Source of the DNA: CAYZSU01 sp964480565
Lineage (GTDB): Bacteria > UBA10199 > 2-02-FULL-44-16 > JAAZCA01
Direction: 5' to 3'
DNA: 11,851 nt
Assembly: GCA_964480565.1 (NCBI GenBank)
Contig: CAYZSU010000065.1
Span: 1-11,851 of the forward strand
Shown: positions 1-5,987 of the stretch, piece after piece
How the letters are laid out: each line of letters opens with the position of its first letter
How positions within the stretch are numbered: position 1 is the stretch's first letter
Made by a program: the position numbers and the translations under genes
The notes under the pieces: model-generated
What the model was told of the DNA's origin: nothing
Database searches by the model: none
The model's input: the letters and a program-made list of their open reading frames with translations, nothing else

Positions 1-38
1 AATTATTGAAAAATAGACATTTTGTGGGCAATCCCATT

Positions 39-983
39 ATGAGTTTCCGAAAAATTTGTATTGTTCTCGCATTACTCATTATATTACCCTCTATTCATGG
101 TTGTTTAAGCGATGACAGCATCAGCACTCCACAAGATCCTATTATACTAAACCAAAATCTACAGGAAATGTTAGCCACCACTTGGAATATTTCTATCTTT
201 AATCGTGGCAGTCAAAATCAAACGGATAAGATCGACAGTCATCATTCAGTGATCGATCACACTGGCAAAATACAATATAAAGAGAATTCCACACTATCAC
301 TCAATGCCACACATCACATAAGCAACCCCGACATCTCATTGCAATTACCTGAAAATGATTTGGAACGTTTACGCGCGGTATTACTTCAAATTGAGTGGCA
401 AGAAAACAAAAAACTGGCATATGGTAGTGAACCATGCACAACAATGCATAATGGCATTGATATTCAACTTACATTTGAAAACAATACATCGTTCTCAACA
501 ACTATTCCAGGCAGAAATAGATACTTTTGCAATGAACCAGATGCCATTCCAGTCTCTATCCATGAACTTCTCTCGTTAAATACACAGCTGATTACCCGCA
601 TGAAAGAAGCTGCCAATAATTGGCATATTGAAATTACCAAACAGCATGACCATAATTCATCGCCCATATTCATCGCTAAGCTAACAGCAGCTGATCAACG
701 AATAACAATTGAAACTGAAGACGATAATACAGAAAAATATATCAGCGACACACAATTAGCTTTTTTCAAAAAATTAATCACATCCATTGATTTTGAAAAT
801 GCAGAACTCACACCAAGAACTGCAGGTCGTTGTGAAAACACCATGGAAATTACAATATATTATCATGATGGCTATAACACCCATGAATTAACGATTCCTG
901 CCAATCATCCCTATCATTGCAATCAAGTACGCACTGTTCCCACACATGTCCATCAAACCATCTATTTTATGAGTAAGCAGTAG
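39..983 (+). CDS. Hypothetical exported (lipoprotein-like) protein with a duplicated Cys-pair domain
   Basis: I do not recognise this family. The ATG at 39 is preferred over an in-frame TTG at 6 because it places a compact signal peptide at the N-terminus: MSFRK, then a hydrophobic stretch, ending IHGC at Cys22. That resembles a lipobox, but His at -2 is atypical, so lipidation is uncertain and plain secretion is possible. The frame is open to the window edge, so an upstream start cannot be excluded. The mature part holds two similar segments, about residues 49-178 and 195-310. Each begins with a W-x-I-x-I strand, has a helix rich in Leu/Phe, then a Cys, a beta-rich stretch and a second Cys (133/164 and 265/294) in the context Y-x-C-N, followed by a Pro-containing tail. 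Disulfides within each repeat are likely if exported. No catalytic motif is visible. An MFS transporter follows 68 bp downstream on the same strand. No strong ribosome binding site is seen. Confidence 0.7.
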   Translation: MSFRKICIVLALLIILPSIHGCLSDDSISTPQDPIILNQNLQEMLATTWNISIFNRGSQNQTDKIDSHHSVIDHTGKIQYKENSTLSLNATHHISNPDISLQLPENDLERLRAVLLQIEWQENKKLAYGSEPCTTMHNGIDIQLTFENNTSFSTTIPGRNRYFCNEPDAIPVSIHELLSLNTQLITRMKEAANNWHIEITKQHDHNSSPIFIAKLTAADQRITIETEDDNTEKYISDTQLAFFKKLITSIDFENAELTPRTAGRCENTMEITIYYHDGYNTHELTIPANHPYHCNQVRTVPTHVHQTIYFMSKQ

Positions 984-1051
984 GATGCCGCTATCGTCGG
1001 CCCTATTTTAATTGGGGATCCGCATTGTATCAAAGAACTGCCCCATAAATC

Positions 1052-2224
1052 ATGAAATTTTCTAAACAAAATATTGCCATACTTATTACCGCTGTTTGGG
1101 TGTCAGCAACTGGCGATGCAATCATGTTTATGGGAATTTCGCTCCATCTTTTCTCTCAGACAAACACCTATTGGTCTGTTGGTATATTATTAATACTCAA
1201 AATGAGCGCTCATCTTTTTGTTAATCCCATTGCCATGGCATATGGTGACAGATGGCCAAAGAAAAAAACAATCCATATAAGCTATGCACTATCTGGAATA
1301 ATATTGTGCACCTGGTTAATTGCGCCCTTTAATCTAACTATTGCCTATTCTGTTTTATTTGGATTAAGCATTTTATTCCAATTATGTCGAATTATGCTAA
1401 GCTCACTTGTTGGACAAATCACACCCATCAACCACTTGGATAGAATAAATACATTGATTAATACAGCCCCTCATGTGGCGCTTTTTTTAGGGTTTGGTGC
1501 AGGCGGTATACTATTAGAATCTATGGGTTTACGCACTATTATCGGTATAAATGCAATTACCTTTTTTATTGCAACGTGCTTGCTATTTTATATTTCAAAA
1601 ATAAAATCAACGCGATCAATTGCGCACAATGTAATGCAAATTCGATTTGATATGTTTTGGAGTGAAATAAAAAAACATGATTTAATAAAACGCATTCTAT
1701 TTCCATCACTAATACTGCAAATGGTTGGTGGCACTATGAGCGCCGTATATGTTGGAATTGCCATGAATTTAAATTTCAGCATGTCTACTATTGGAATGGC
1801 ACAATCATTTACAGGCATTGGATCGATAATCATTGCTATCGTTTTAATGATTCGAACACCGTCACGCCATTACCAAACATTCATATCTGCCATTGCTGGT
1901 TTAATCATCGCATGCAATGCATTTGGATTTAGCCAGCATATCTGGCAATTTGCAGCACTATGGATGCTTATCGGTATATGTAATTTAATTACGCTTGTTA
2001 AGTGTCGAACTATCATCCAAACGACATTAGCACCCTGCTATCATACGCGTACATTTAGTTTTCTTGCGCTGTGCAGTGGCACTATCAATATTATATTTGT
2101 AATTATTAGTTCAAAAGCCGCGGATTACTGGCAAGGCACGCATGTCCTTATGATCATAGGGTTTATTTCATTGGCATTTTTTATTTGGTATGTATTGAAA
2201 TATTATCGAACTGCCATAAAATGA
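1052..2224 (+). CDS. MFS-family transporter (12 predicted TM helices)
   Basis: Polytopic inner-membrane protein of 390 residues, the usual size for a single-domain MFS permease. About a dozen hydrophobic segments are spread evenly, with a central charged cytoplasmic loop near residues 182-212. The loop between TM2 and TM3 carries AYGDRWPKKK (residues 63-72), a recognisable version of MFS motif A (G-x-x-x-D-R-x-G-R/K). This supports a proton-linked or drug/metabolite exporter fold of the MFS_1/MFS_3 kind. The substrate cannot be told from sequence. The start is the first ATG, immediately before the first membrane segment; no convincing Shine-Dalgarno precedes it. It lies 68 bp after the upstream exported protein on the same strand and converges with the next gene, whose stop is 46 bp away. 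The family call is fairly safe; any specific substrate would be guesswork. Confidence 0.85.
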   Translation: MKFSKQNIAILITAVWVSATGDAIMFMGISLHLFSQTNTYWSVGILLILKMSAHLFVNPIAMAYGDRWPKKKTIHISYALSGIILCTWLIAPFNLTIAYSVLFGLSILFQLCRIMLSSLVGQITPINHLDRINTLINTAPHVALFLGFGAGGILLESMGLRTIIGINAITFFIATCLLFYISKIKSTRSIAHNVMQIRFDMFWSEIKKHDLIKRILFPSLILQMVGGTMSAVYVGIAMNLNFSMSTIGMAQSFTGIGSIIIAIVLMIRTPSRHYQTFISAIAGLIIACNAFGFSQHIWQFAALWMLIGICNLITLVKCRTIIQTTLAPCYHTRTFSFLALCSGTINIIFVIISSKAADYWQGTHVLMIIGFISLAFFIWYVLKYYRTAIK

Positions 2225-2270
2225 GTGTTTCAGGAAATGTTCAAGGGTCCTATTTCAGCGCCCCCTACAC

Positions 2271-3482
2271 CTATCCCCCAACCATTAACCGATACGTTGC
2301 CACAAAAATACCGAGCATAGCCATAATAAATAATGATGCATAAAAGACAAGGGTGACTAATTTGGGTTTGGGATGCTGTGTCGGCAAATTGCCCCAATGC
2401 CACCATGGTACAAATCGGTATGGGGTAGCATTATCCTCTGGATCCTTTTCAAAAAATGCATTAAACCCTAAGCTCTTACCTTTACGATATCGCTTGGCCT
2501 TTTCACGAAGTTGTATATCAATTGGCAATCCCAATGTTTCAGCCGCACGCTGTTCTGCATTTTCCGATATAAAACGTCCTTGCTTGGGTTTTTGCGCATG
2601 TTCTGTCATACGTTTGGCAGCATCCAGGCTTAAGTATTGCAATTCTTTTTCAGTAAGCGCGGCCTTAGATATTGTATCACCCGGTGTTAACTGCGATAAT
2701 TTAGCCATTAAATTTGCCAAAACTTTAAAACGAATAAATTTTTCAACGCGCCCGCTATTTAAATTCATATCCGCAATGCATACGCCATTATTCCCTTTGG
2801 ATACCAGACCGCGAAATAAAAAACTTTTCACCAAACTCATTTGAATGCGCTTAGGACTCATACGATGTGCAAATGATTTAAAAAAAGCTGACCATTGTTT
2901 TTCTGTTTTTGCTGCACGCGCAGGCTGGCCATTTTTGGCATAATGCGCAATCGGTTTTCCACCCTCAAACCGCGCAATAATCATTTTTTCAAATGCGCTG
3001 AGCATTTTATCCAATCGCTGGCCAGCGATCTGTTTATCCATGCCCTGCATGCGTGCATGCTGCATAATCTGCACTTGCTTACGGTTTACCTGTTTTGGAT
3101 TTTCCTTGCCCATATTTTGACGTGATTGTTCTTTGATCACTTTCGAACGCACGCGCTGCCTGGCTATTTGAGCCTGCTGCTGCCGTGCTTGTGGCTCAGG
3201 TTGTTTATCGGCTTGCTTACCCGCACGCTGATCAAATTCATGGCGACGATCTGTAACCACACGATCACGCCCTGGTAGCTTAAATGATCGAAAATTTGGC
3301 TTATGCGAAAAACGTTTGACTAATTTTCGCAAATAATGCGGTTTTTTCTTCAATATTTGAAATATATTTGGTTTTAATGCCTTTTGAAGCTCTTTTTCAG
3401 CAATTAATAATGACTTTGACGGTGCATTATCGCTATTATTGCGAAATATATTATTTATTGTTACATTAATTTTATCCGACAC
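2271..3482 (-). CDS. Orphan protein, Gln/Arg-rich, with a C-terminal membrane anchor
   Basis: I do not recognise this protein. A longer frame opens at a GTG at 3539. I prefer the GTG at 3480-3482 (VSDKINVTINN, 403 residues) because GGAG at 3488-3491 sits 5 nt upstream of it. In order it shows: a basic N-terminal part to about residue 70; a highly charged, low-complexity Gln/Arg/Lys segment at about 73-157, probably helical or disordered; a more globular middle with aromatic and hydrophobic residues at about 159-301; a Lys/Arg-rich helix; a Trp/Pro stretch (VPWWHWGNLP); and one hydrophobic helix at about 375-398 followed by only a few residues. There is no signal peptide. This arrangement suggests a tail-anchored protein with a large cytoplasmic domain. 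It is convergent with the MFS gene and divergent from the small basic orphan at 3753. Function is unknown; a structural or regulatory membrane-associated role is only a guess. Confidence 0.75.
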   Translation of the reverse strand: MSDKINVTINNIFRNNSDNAPSKSLLIAEKELQKALKPNIFQILKKKPHYLRKLVKRFSHKPNFRSFKLPGRDRVVTDRRHEFDQRAGKQADKQPEPQARQQQAQIARQRVRSKVIKEQSRQNMGKENPKQVNRKQVQIMQHARMQGMDKQIAGQRLDKMLSAFEKMIIARFEGGKPIAHYAKNGQPARAAKTEKQWSAFFKSFAHRMSPKRIQMSLVKSFLFRGLVSKGNNGVCIADMNLNSGRVEKFIRFKVLANLMAKLSQLTPGDTISKAALTEKELQYLSLDAAKRMTEHAQKPKQGRFISENAEQRAAETLGLPIDIQLREKAKRYRKGKSLGFNAFFEKDPEDNATPYRFVPWWHWGNLPTQHPKPKLVTLVFYASLFIMAMLGIFVATYRLMVGG

Positions 3483-3487
3483 GAACA

Positions 3488-3491
3488 CTCC
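3488..3491 (-). promoter_or_regulatory. Ribosome binding site that decides the start at 3482
   Basis: GGAG on the minus strand, 5 nt before a GTG codon at 3480-3482. The alternative upstream GTG at 3537-3539 has no comparable site, so the shorter 403-residue protein is favoured. Confidence 0.55.
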
Positions 3492-3603
3492 ATTATGAAA
3501 CTGTTGCAAAAGAGCATTTCTGAACTTGGCCAGATACACCCATCAATAGACACTCACTTATTACTATTATCGACTGATCACCCCCTAAAATTGCGTCATC
3601 TCA

Positions 3604-3625
3604 TCAAAATTTTGACATATGTCAA
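3604..3625. repeat. Two overlapping perfect palindromes (operator-like)
   Basis: TCAAAATTTTGA (3604-3615, 12 bp) and TTGACATATGTCAA (3612-3625, 14 bp) are both perfect palindromes sharing the TTGA step. They lie in the 270-bp intergenic region between two divergent genes, where a dimeric repressor or activator would act. The second palindrome contains a TTGACA on each strand, but neither has a good -10 hexamer at 16-18 bp, so a -35 role is not supported. Confidence 0.4.
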
Positions 3626-3710
3626 TTATCCGACATTCGAATTATCACAAAAGATTATAATTTCAGCATATAAATCAATTAGTTATAAGATAATATCATT
3701 TTCAGAATAG

Positions 3711-3719
3711 TGGCATAAT
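3711..3719 (+). promoter_or_regulatory. Candidate extended -10 promoter for the gene at 3753
   Basis: TGG followed by CATAAT (3714-3719) fits the extended -10 pattern TGn-TATAAT with one mismatch in the hexamer. A start about 7 nt further gives a 5' UTR of roughly 27 nt containing the AAGGAGG ribosome site. No good -35 is seen, as expected for an extended -10 promoter. A perfect TATAAT also lies at 3656-3661, without a convincing -35. Confidence 0.35.
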
Positions 3720-3741
3720 ACATGCATTTTCCCGCACTATC

Positions 3742-3748
3742 AAGGAGG
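3742..3748 (+). promoter_or_regulatory. Near-consensus ribosome binding site for the gene at 3753
   Basis: AAGGAGG lies 4 nt before the GTG start at 3753. The spacing is short but the complementarity is very strong, and it supports translation of the 145-residue orphan. The HDAC-family gene has a very similar arrangement (AGGAGGT, 4 nt, GTG). Confidence 0.65.
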
Positions 3749-3752
3749 AATT

Positions 3753-4190
3753 GTGAATCAACGCCAATCAAAAACCAAATCCAAACAGAAGAAAAACATG
3801 ATGTATTGCAAAGTCATACGCCCAAATGAATCGGCACATGCCATCCCAGAATACCGATTATATCCGAAAAACCCTACTCCCACTCCCAAACGTCATATTC
3901 ATAGATATACAGGTGTGGTCATAAAAGGTCGGGATAATACGATTTTAAAACCACTCACCGGAAAATCACCATTAAAGGGTAAAATTCATAATTTAGTGGT
4001 TATTTTTCATCGAAATGGTGAAATCCCCCAAAATGCCATTATTTTGGAACTTCATAAGCGATATTGGACTAAATATGGTCGATTTGTCACTGTACCACGC
4101 GAGTATTTTACGGATTTATACGATTATTCACGCATTGGCCATCAGATCACAGCAGAGGAGTTAACATTGAAAAAAAAGGAAATGAATTAG
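3753..4190 (+). CDS. Small basic orphan protein
   Basis: Hypothetical protein of 145 residues, not recognised. The GTG start is fixed by a strong AAGGAGG. The first 15 residues are almost entirely polar and basic (Lys/Arg/Gln/Ser), and the whole chain is rich in Lys, Arg, His and Tyr. After a Pro-rich stretch at about 39-46 comes a likely folded core with alternating beta segments: YTGVVIKG at 52-59, HNLVVIFHRNG at 79-89, NAIILELHKRYW at 94-105 and RFVTVPREYF at 110-119. A Lys-rich tail closes the protein. There is no signal peptide or membrane segment, so it is probably cytoplasmic. The basic character would fit nucleic-acid or ribosome binding, but no motif confirms that. It is a single-gene unit; the convergent cyclophilin gene begins its stop region 79 bp downstream beyond a terminator hairpin. 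Confidence 0.65.
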   Translation: MNQRQSKTKSKQKKNMMYCKVIRPNESAHAIPEYRLYPKNPTPTPKRHIHRYTGVVIKGRDNTILKPLTGKSPLKGKIHNLVVIFHRNGEIPQNAIILELHKRYWTKYGRFVTVPREYFTDLYDYSRIGHQITAEELTLKKKEMN

Positions 4191-4218
4191 AAAAATGTCC
4201 ATTTTATAAACACACCAT

Positions 4219-4250
4219 AAAAAAAGGGCATGCATCCATGTGCATGCCCC
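4219..4250 (-). terminator. Rho-independent terminator of the HDAC/cyclophilin unit
   Basis: A 9-bp perfect stem, GGGCATGCA (4226-4234) with TGCATGCCC (4241-4249), encloses a 6-nt loop. Read on the minus strand it is followed directly by seven T residues (4225 down to 4219), the classic intrinsic terminator. It lies 20 bp beyond the cyclophilin stop. On the plus strand no U-tract follows, so it is mainly a minus-strand terminator. Confidence 0.85.
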
Positions 4251-4269
4251 TTACATATTAAGCAATCAT

Positions 4270-4875
4270 TTATTCCACAATAATTTGAATATCTTCAATC
4301 ACATCGCCACGCGCGATTTGAGCCACCACATCCATGCCATCGGTTGCATGACCAAACACCGTATAATTATTATCCAAAAATGGTGTGGGTGCGAGTGTAA
4401 TATAAAACTGTGATCCACTGGAGCGACGTTCTGGATTCACTTGGTCGCCAGTACGCGCCCATGCCAGTGCACCCTTTACATGTTTTTGCCCAATTTCTTC
4501 AGAAATCGTATAACCAGGACCGCCTGCACCAGTCGCAGTTGGATCGCCACCCTGAATCACAAAGCCCGGTTCCACACGGTGAAAGGTTAAACCATCGTAA
4601 AAATCACTATCCGCCAAATACTTAAAATTCGTCACGGATAATGGCGCATGATCCGCATATAATTGGCAGGTAATCGTACCTTTACTTGTTTTAATAATCG
4701 CTTTATATGTTTTGCTTGTATCCACTGTTGCCTTGGTTGGCTCCTGCCATTTTTTTTGTTTTTGAGTCACTGTTTTTATCTCCTTTGCTTGTTTGCGATG
4801 TGTTGACGATTGATCGCCTGAATTGCATCCTGCAATAATCATTGCCATTGCAATTAACCCAAATAATGATTTCAT
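4270..4875 (-). CDS. Cyclophilin-type peptidyl-prolyl cis-trans isomerase, lipoprotein
   Basis: Catalyses cis-trans isomerisation of Xaa-Pro bonds in folding proteins. Residues 1-17 are a lipoprotein signal peptide with lipobox IAGC (Cys17); Asn at +2 gives no inner-membrane retention signal, so a periplasmic, outer-membrane-anchored enzyme is likely. A polar linker runs to about residue 55, and the cyclophilin domain fills 57-201. Landmarks are FHR (98-100, the catalytic Arg), PGFVIQGGDP (103-112) and GSQFYIT (154-160), followed by FLDNNYTVFG. Phe167 stands where human cyclophilin A has the cyclosporin-contacting Trp121, common in bacterial members. The start ATG has AAGGAG 7 nt upstream. 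It follows the HDAC-family gene by 32 bp in the same direction and is followed by a strong terminator, so it is the last gene of a two-gene unit. Which of the paralogous Ppi names applies cannot be told. Confidence 0.93.
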   Translation of the reverse strand: MKSLFGLIAMAMIIAGCNSGDQSSTHRKQAKEIKTVTQKQKKWQEPTKATVDTSKTYKAIIKTSKGTITCQLYADHAPLSVTNFKYLADSDFYDGLTFHRVEPGFVIQGGDPTATGAGGPGYTISEEIGQKHVKGALAWARTGDQVNPERRSSGSQFYITLAPTPFLDNNYTVFGHATDGMDVVAQIARGDVIEDIQIIVE

Positions 4876-4907
4876 TTATTATCTCCTTATTTCAAATAAT
4901 GTTTATA

Positions 4908-5846
4908 TTACCCACGTTCATGCATGGCTTCGAGCTGCGCTTCCACACTGCTGCGAAGTGCCTTAATATCATAGCCACCTTCCAATGCAGCAAGTAATTT
5001 CCCTGAACAGTACTCATCCGCCATATCCAGCAACATGCCCATCATACGCTGATAGCCCACAGTTGTCATTCTCATACCACCCAAGGAATCGTTTTCATGG
5101 GCATCAAAACCTGCAGATACGAGCATCCACTCTGGTTGATAATCCGTCATCTTCTTTGAAATTGTATCCATGGCAGAGAAAAATACATCGTCATCGCCAC
5201 CGGCAGATAGTGGAATATTTAGCGTATAGCCATGGCCATCGCCTGTCCCCATTTCATGGATCTCACCCGTCCCCGGATAAAATGGCGAACGATGCACGGA
5301 TCCAAAAAACACATCATTGCGATCATAAAAACGATGTTGCGTACCATTGCCATGATGCACATCAAAATCAATGATCGCAATGCGCGATATATTTAATTGA
5401 TTGATCAAATAGTCTGCGGCAATGGCAATATTATTAAACACACAAAATCCCATGGCATGATCATATTCCGCATGATGACCAGGCGGGCGCACAAATGCAA
5501 ATGCACGTGTTGCATCGCCGGCATGGATGGCATCAATGCCTGCAATCACTGACCCAACCGCATTTAGCGAGGCATCCCATGTATAGCGATTGGCTGTTGT
5601 ATCTGGATCAAGCGATGTATTATCCTTCCCTGCAGTATTGGCAATACGCGCGATATAATGTGGATCATGGCTTAGCGCAATAACATCATGATCTATCGAC
5701 TTTGGCGATAGATGTATTAATTCTCTGCCAATACCATCGCTTTCAAGCATTTCATGAATGGCCATCAAACGGCGCGGTGATTCTGGATGCATCATCCCAG
5801 CTTCATGATATGTCATCTGCGCATCCCAAATAACAGCTGTACTCAC
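4908..5846 (-). CDS. Histone deacetylase family (class II-like) amidohydrolase
   Basis: Zinc-dependent hydrolase of the HDAC/acetoin-utilisation/acetylpolyamine amidohydrolase superfamily, expected to remove acetyl groups from acetyl-lysine or acetylated polyamines in the cytoplasm. The 312 residues are a complete single catalytic domain. Visible motifs: HPESPRR (20-26), RPPGHHAE with the His dyad 124-125, GFCVFNNIA (133-141), DFDVHHGNGTQ (160-170) with zinc ligands Asp162 and His164, YPGTGE (190-195), SAGFDAH (244-250) with zinc ligand Asp248, and LEGGY (288-292) with the transition-state Tyr292. All key residues are present, so it should be active. The GTG start is supported by AGGAGGT 4 nt upstream. 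It is the first gene of a unit with the cyclophilin. The natural substrate of such bacterial enzymes is seldom known; histone deacetylase is a family name only. Confidence 0.93.
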   Translation of the reverse strand: MSTAVIWDAQMTYHEAGMMHPESPRRLMAIHEMLESDGIGRELIHLSPKSIDHDVIALSHDPHYIARIANTAGKDNTSLDPDTTANRYTWDASLNAVGSVIAGIDAIHAGDATRAFAFVRPPGHHAEYDHAMGFCVFNNIAIAADYLINQLNISRIAIIDFDVHHGNGTQHRFYDRNDVFFGSVHRSPFYPGTGEIHEMGTGDGHGYTLNIPLSAGGDDDVFFSAMDTISKKMTDYQPEWMLVSAGFDAHENDSLGGMRMTTVGYQRMMGMLLDMADEYCSGKLLAALEGGYDIKALRSSVEAQLEAMHERG

Positions 5847-5850
5847 TTAG

Positions 5851-5857
5851 ACCTCCT
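5851..5857 (-). promoter_or_regulatory. Strong ribosome binding site for the HDAC-family gene
   Basis: AGGAGGT on the minus strand, 4 nt before the GTG at 5844-5846; it fixes that non-ATG start. Confidence 0.65.
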
Positions 5858-5874
5858 CTTTTTTGTAAATTGGT

Positions 5875-5880
5875 ATTATG
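5875..5880 (-). promoter_or_regulatory. Candidate -10 element for the HDAC-family gene
   Basis: CATAAT on the minus strand, in the context GGCATAATAC, which also occurs upstream of the orphan at 3753. It would give a leader of about 22 nt carrying the ribosome site. The -35 region is poor (TTATAA at 17 bp), so the call is tentative. Confidence 0.3.
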
Positions 5881-5917
5881 CCCCTATCAAGCAGCGTTTA
5901 TAAATGCAACTTTCAAT

Positions 5918-5987
5918 ATATGACTTTTAACTAGCAATCTGGTCAAAAGTCTTGACTTTTAACCAGACTGACAGATAATAGTCATAT
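5918..5987. repeat. 70-bp imperfect palindrome covering the DUF4143 ATPase promoter
   Basis: The two 35-nt halves (5918-5952 and the reverse complement of 5953-5987) agree at 28 of 35 positions around an axis at 5952/5953. The outer 8 bp (ATATGACT/AGTCATAT) are perfect. The inner arms 5938-5951 and 5954-5967 match at 13 of 14 positions, around CTGGTCAAAAGTC and GACTTTTAACCAG. Symmetry stops exactly at both ends, the right end being inside the ATG start codon. A third copy of the inner motif, TGACTTTTAACTAG, lies at 5921-5934, 32 bp from its direct partner at 5953-5966. Its position in a divergent intergenic region over the promoter suggests a multi-site operator for a dimeric regulator. A mobile palindromic element is the alternative. 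Confidence 0.75.
5952..5979 (+). promoter_or_regulatory. Sigma-70-type promoter of the DUF4143 ATPase, probably leaderless
   Basis: TTGACT (5952-5957) and GATAAT (5974-5979), separated by 16 bp, each match consensus at 5 of 6 positions. Only 6 nt separate the -10 from the ATG at 5986, so transcription should start at or next to the A of the start codon. No Shine-Dalgarno sequence precedes the ATG, which agrees with a leaderless mRNA. The -35 straddles the axis of the 70-bp palindrome, so a bound protein would block RNA polymerase. Confidence 0.65.

Noticed and set aside
984..1051. GCCG/CGGC hairpin followed by a T-rich stretch as a terminator after the first gene
   Set aside because: The stem is only 4 bp with a 7-nt loop and the T-run is broken; not distinguishable from chance.
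2353..2844. 163-codon plus-strand ORF opposite the tail-anchored orphan
   Set aside because: It lies antisense to a longer frame with a good start; the product has a Cys/Ser-rich, incoherent composition typical of an antisense shadow.
3040..3066. Cluster of GCATGC-type hexamers, also present in the terminator at 4226-4249, as a possible uptake-type signal
   Set aside because: Only a handful of copies in the window, two of them inside a coding region, with no extended shared context.
3495..3710. 71-codon plus-strand ORF in the divergent region
   Set aside because: It overlaps the 5' region of the minus-strand orphan, has no ribosome site, and its product has no recognisable features; the DNA is better read as regulatory.
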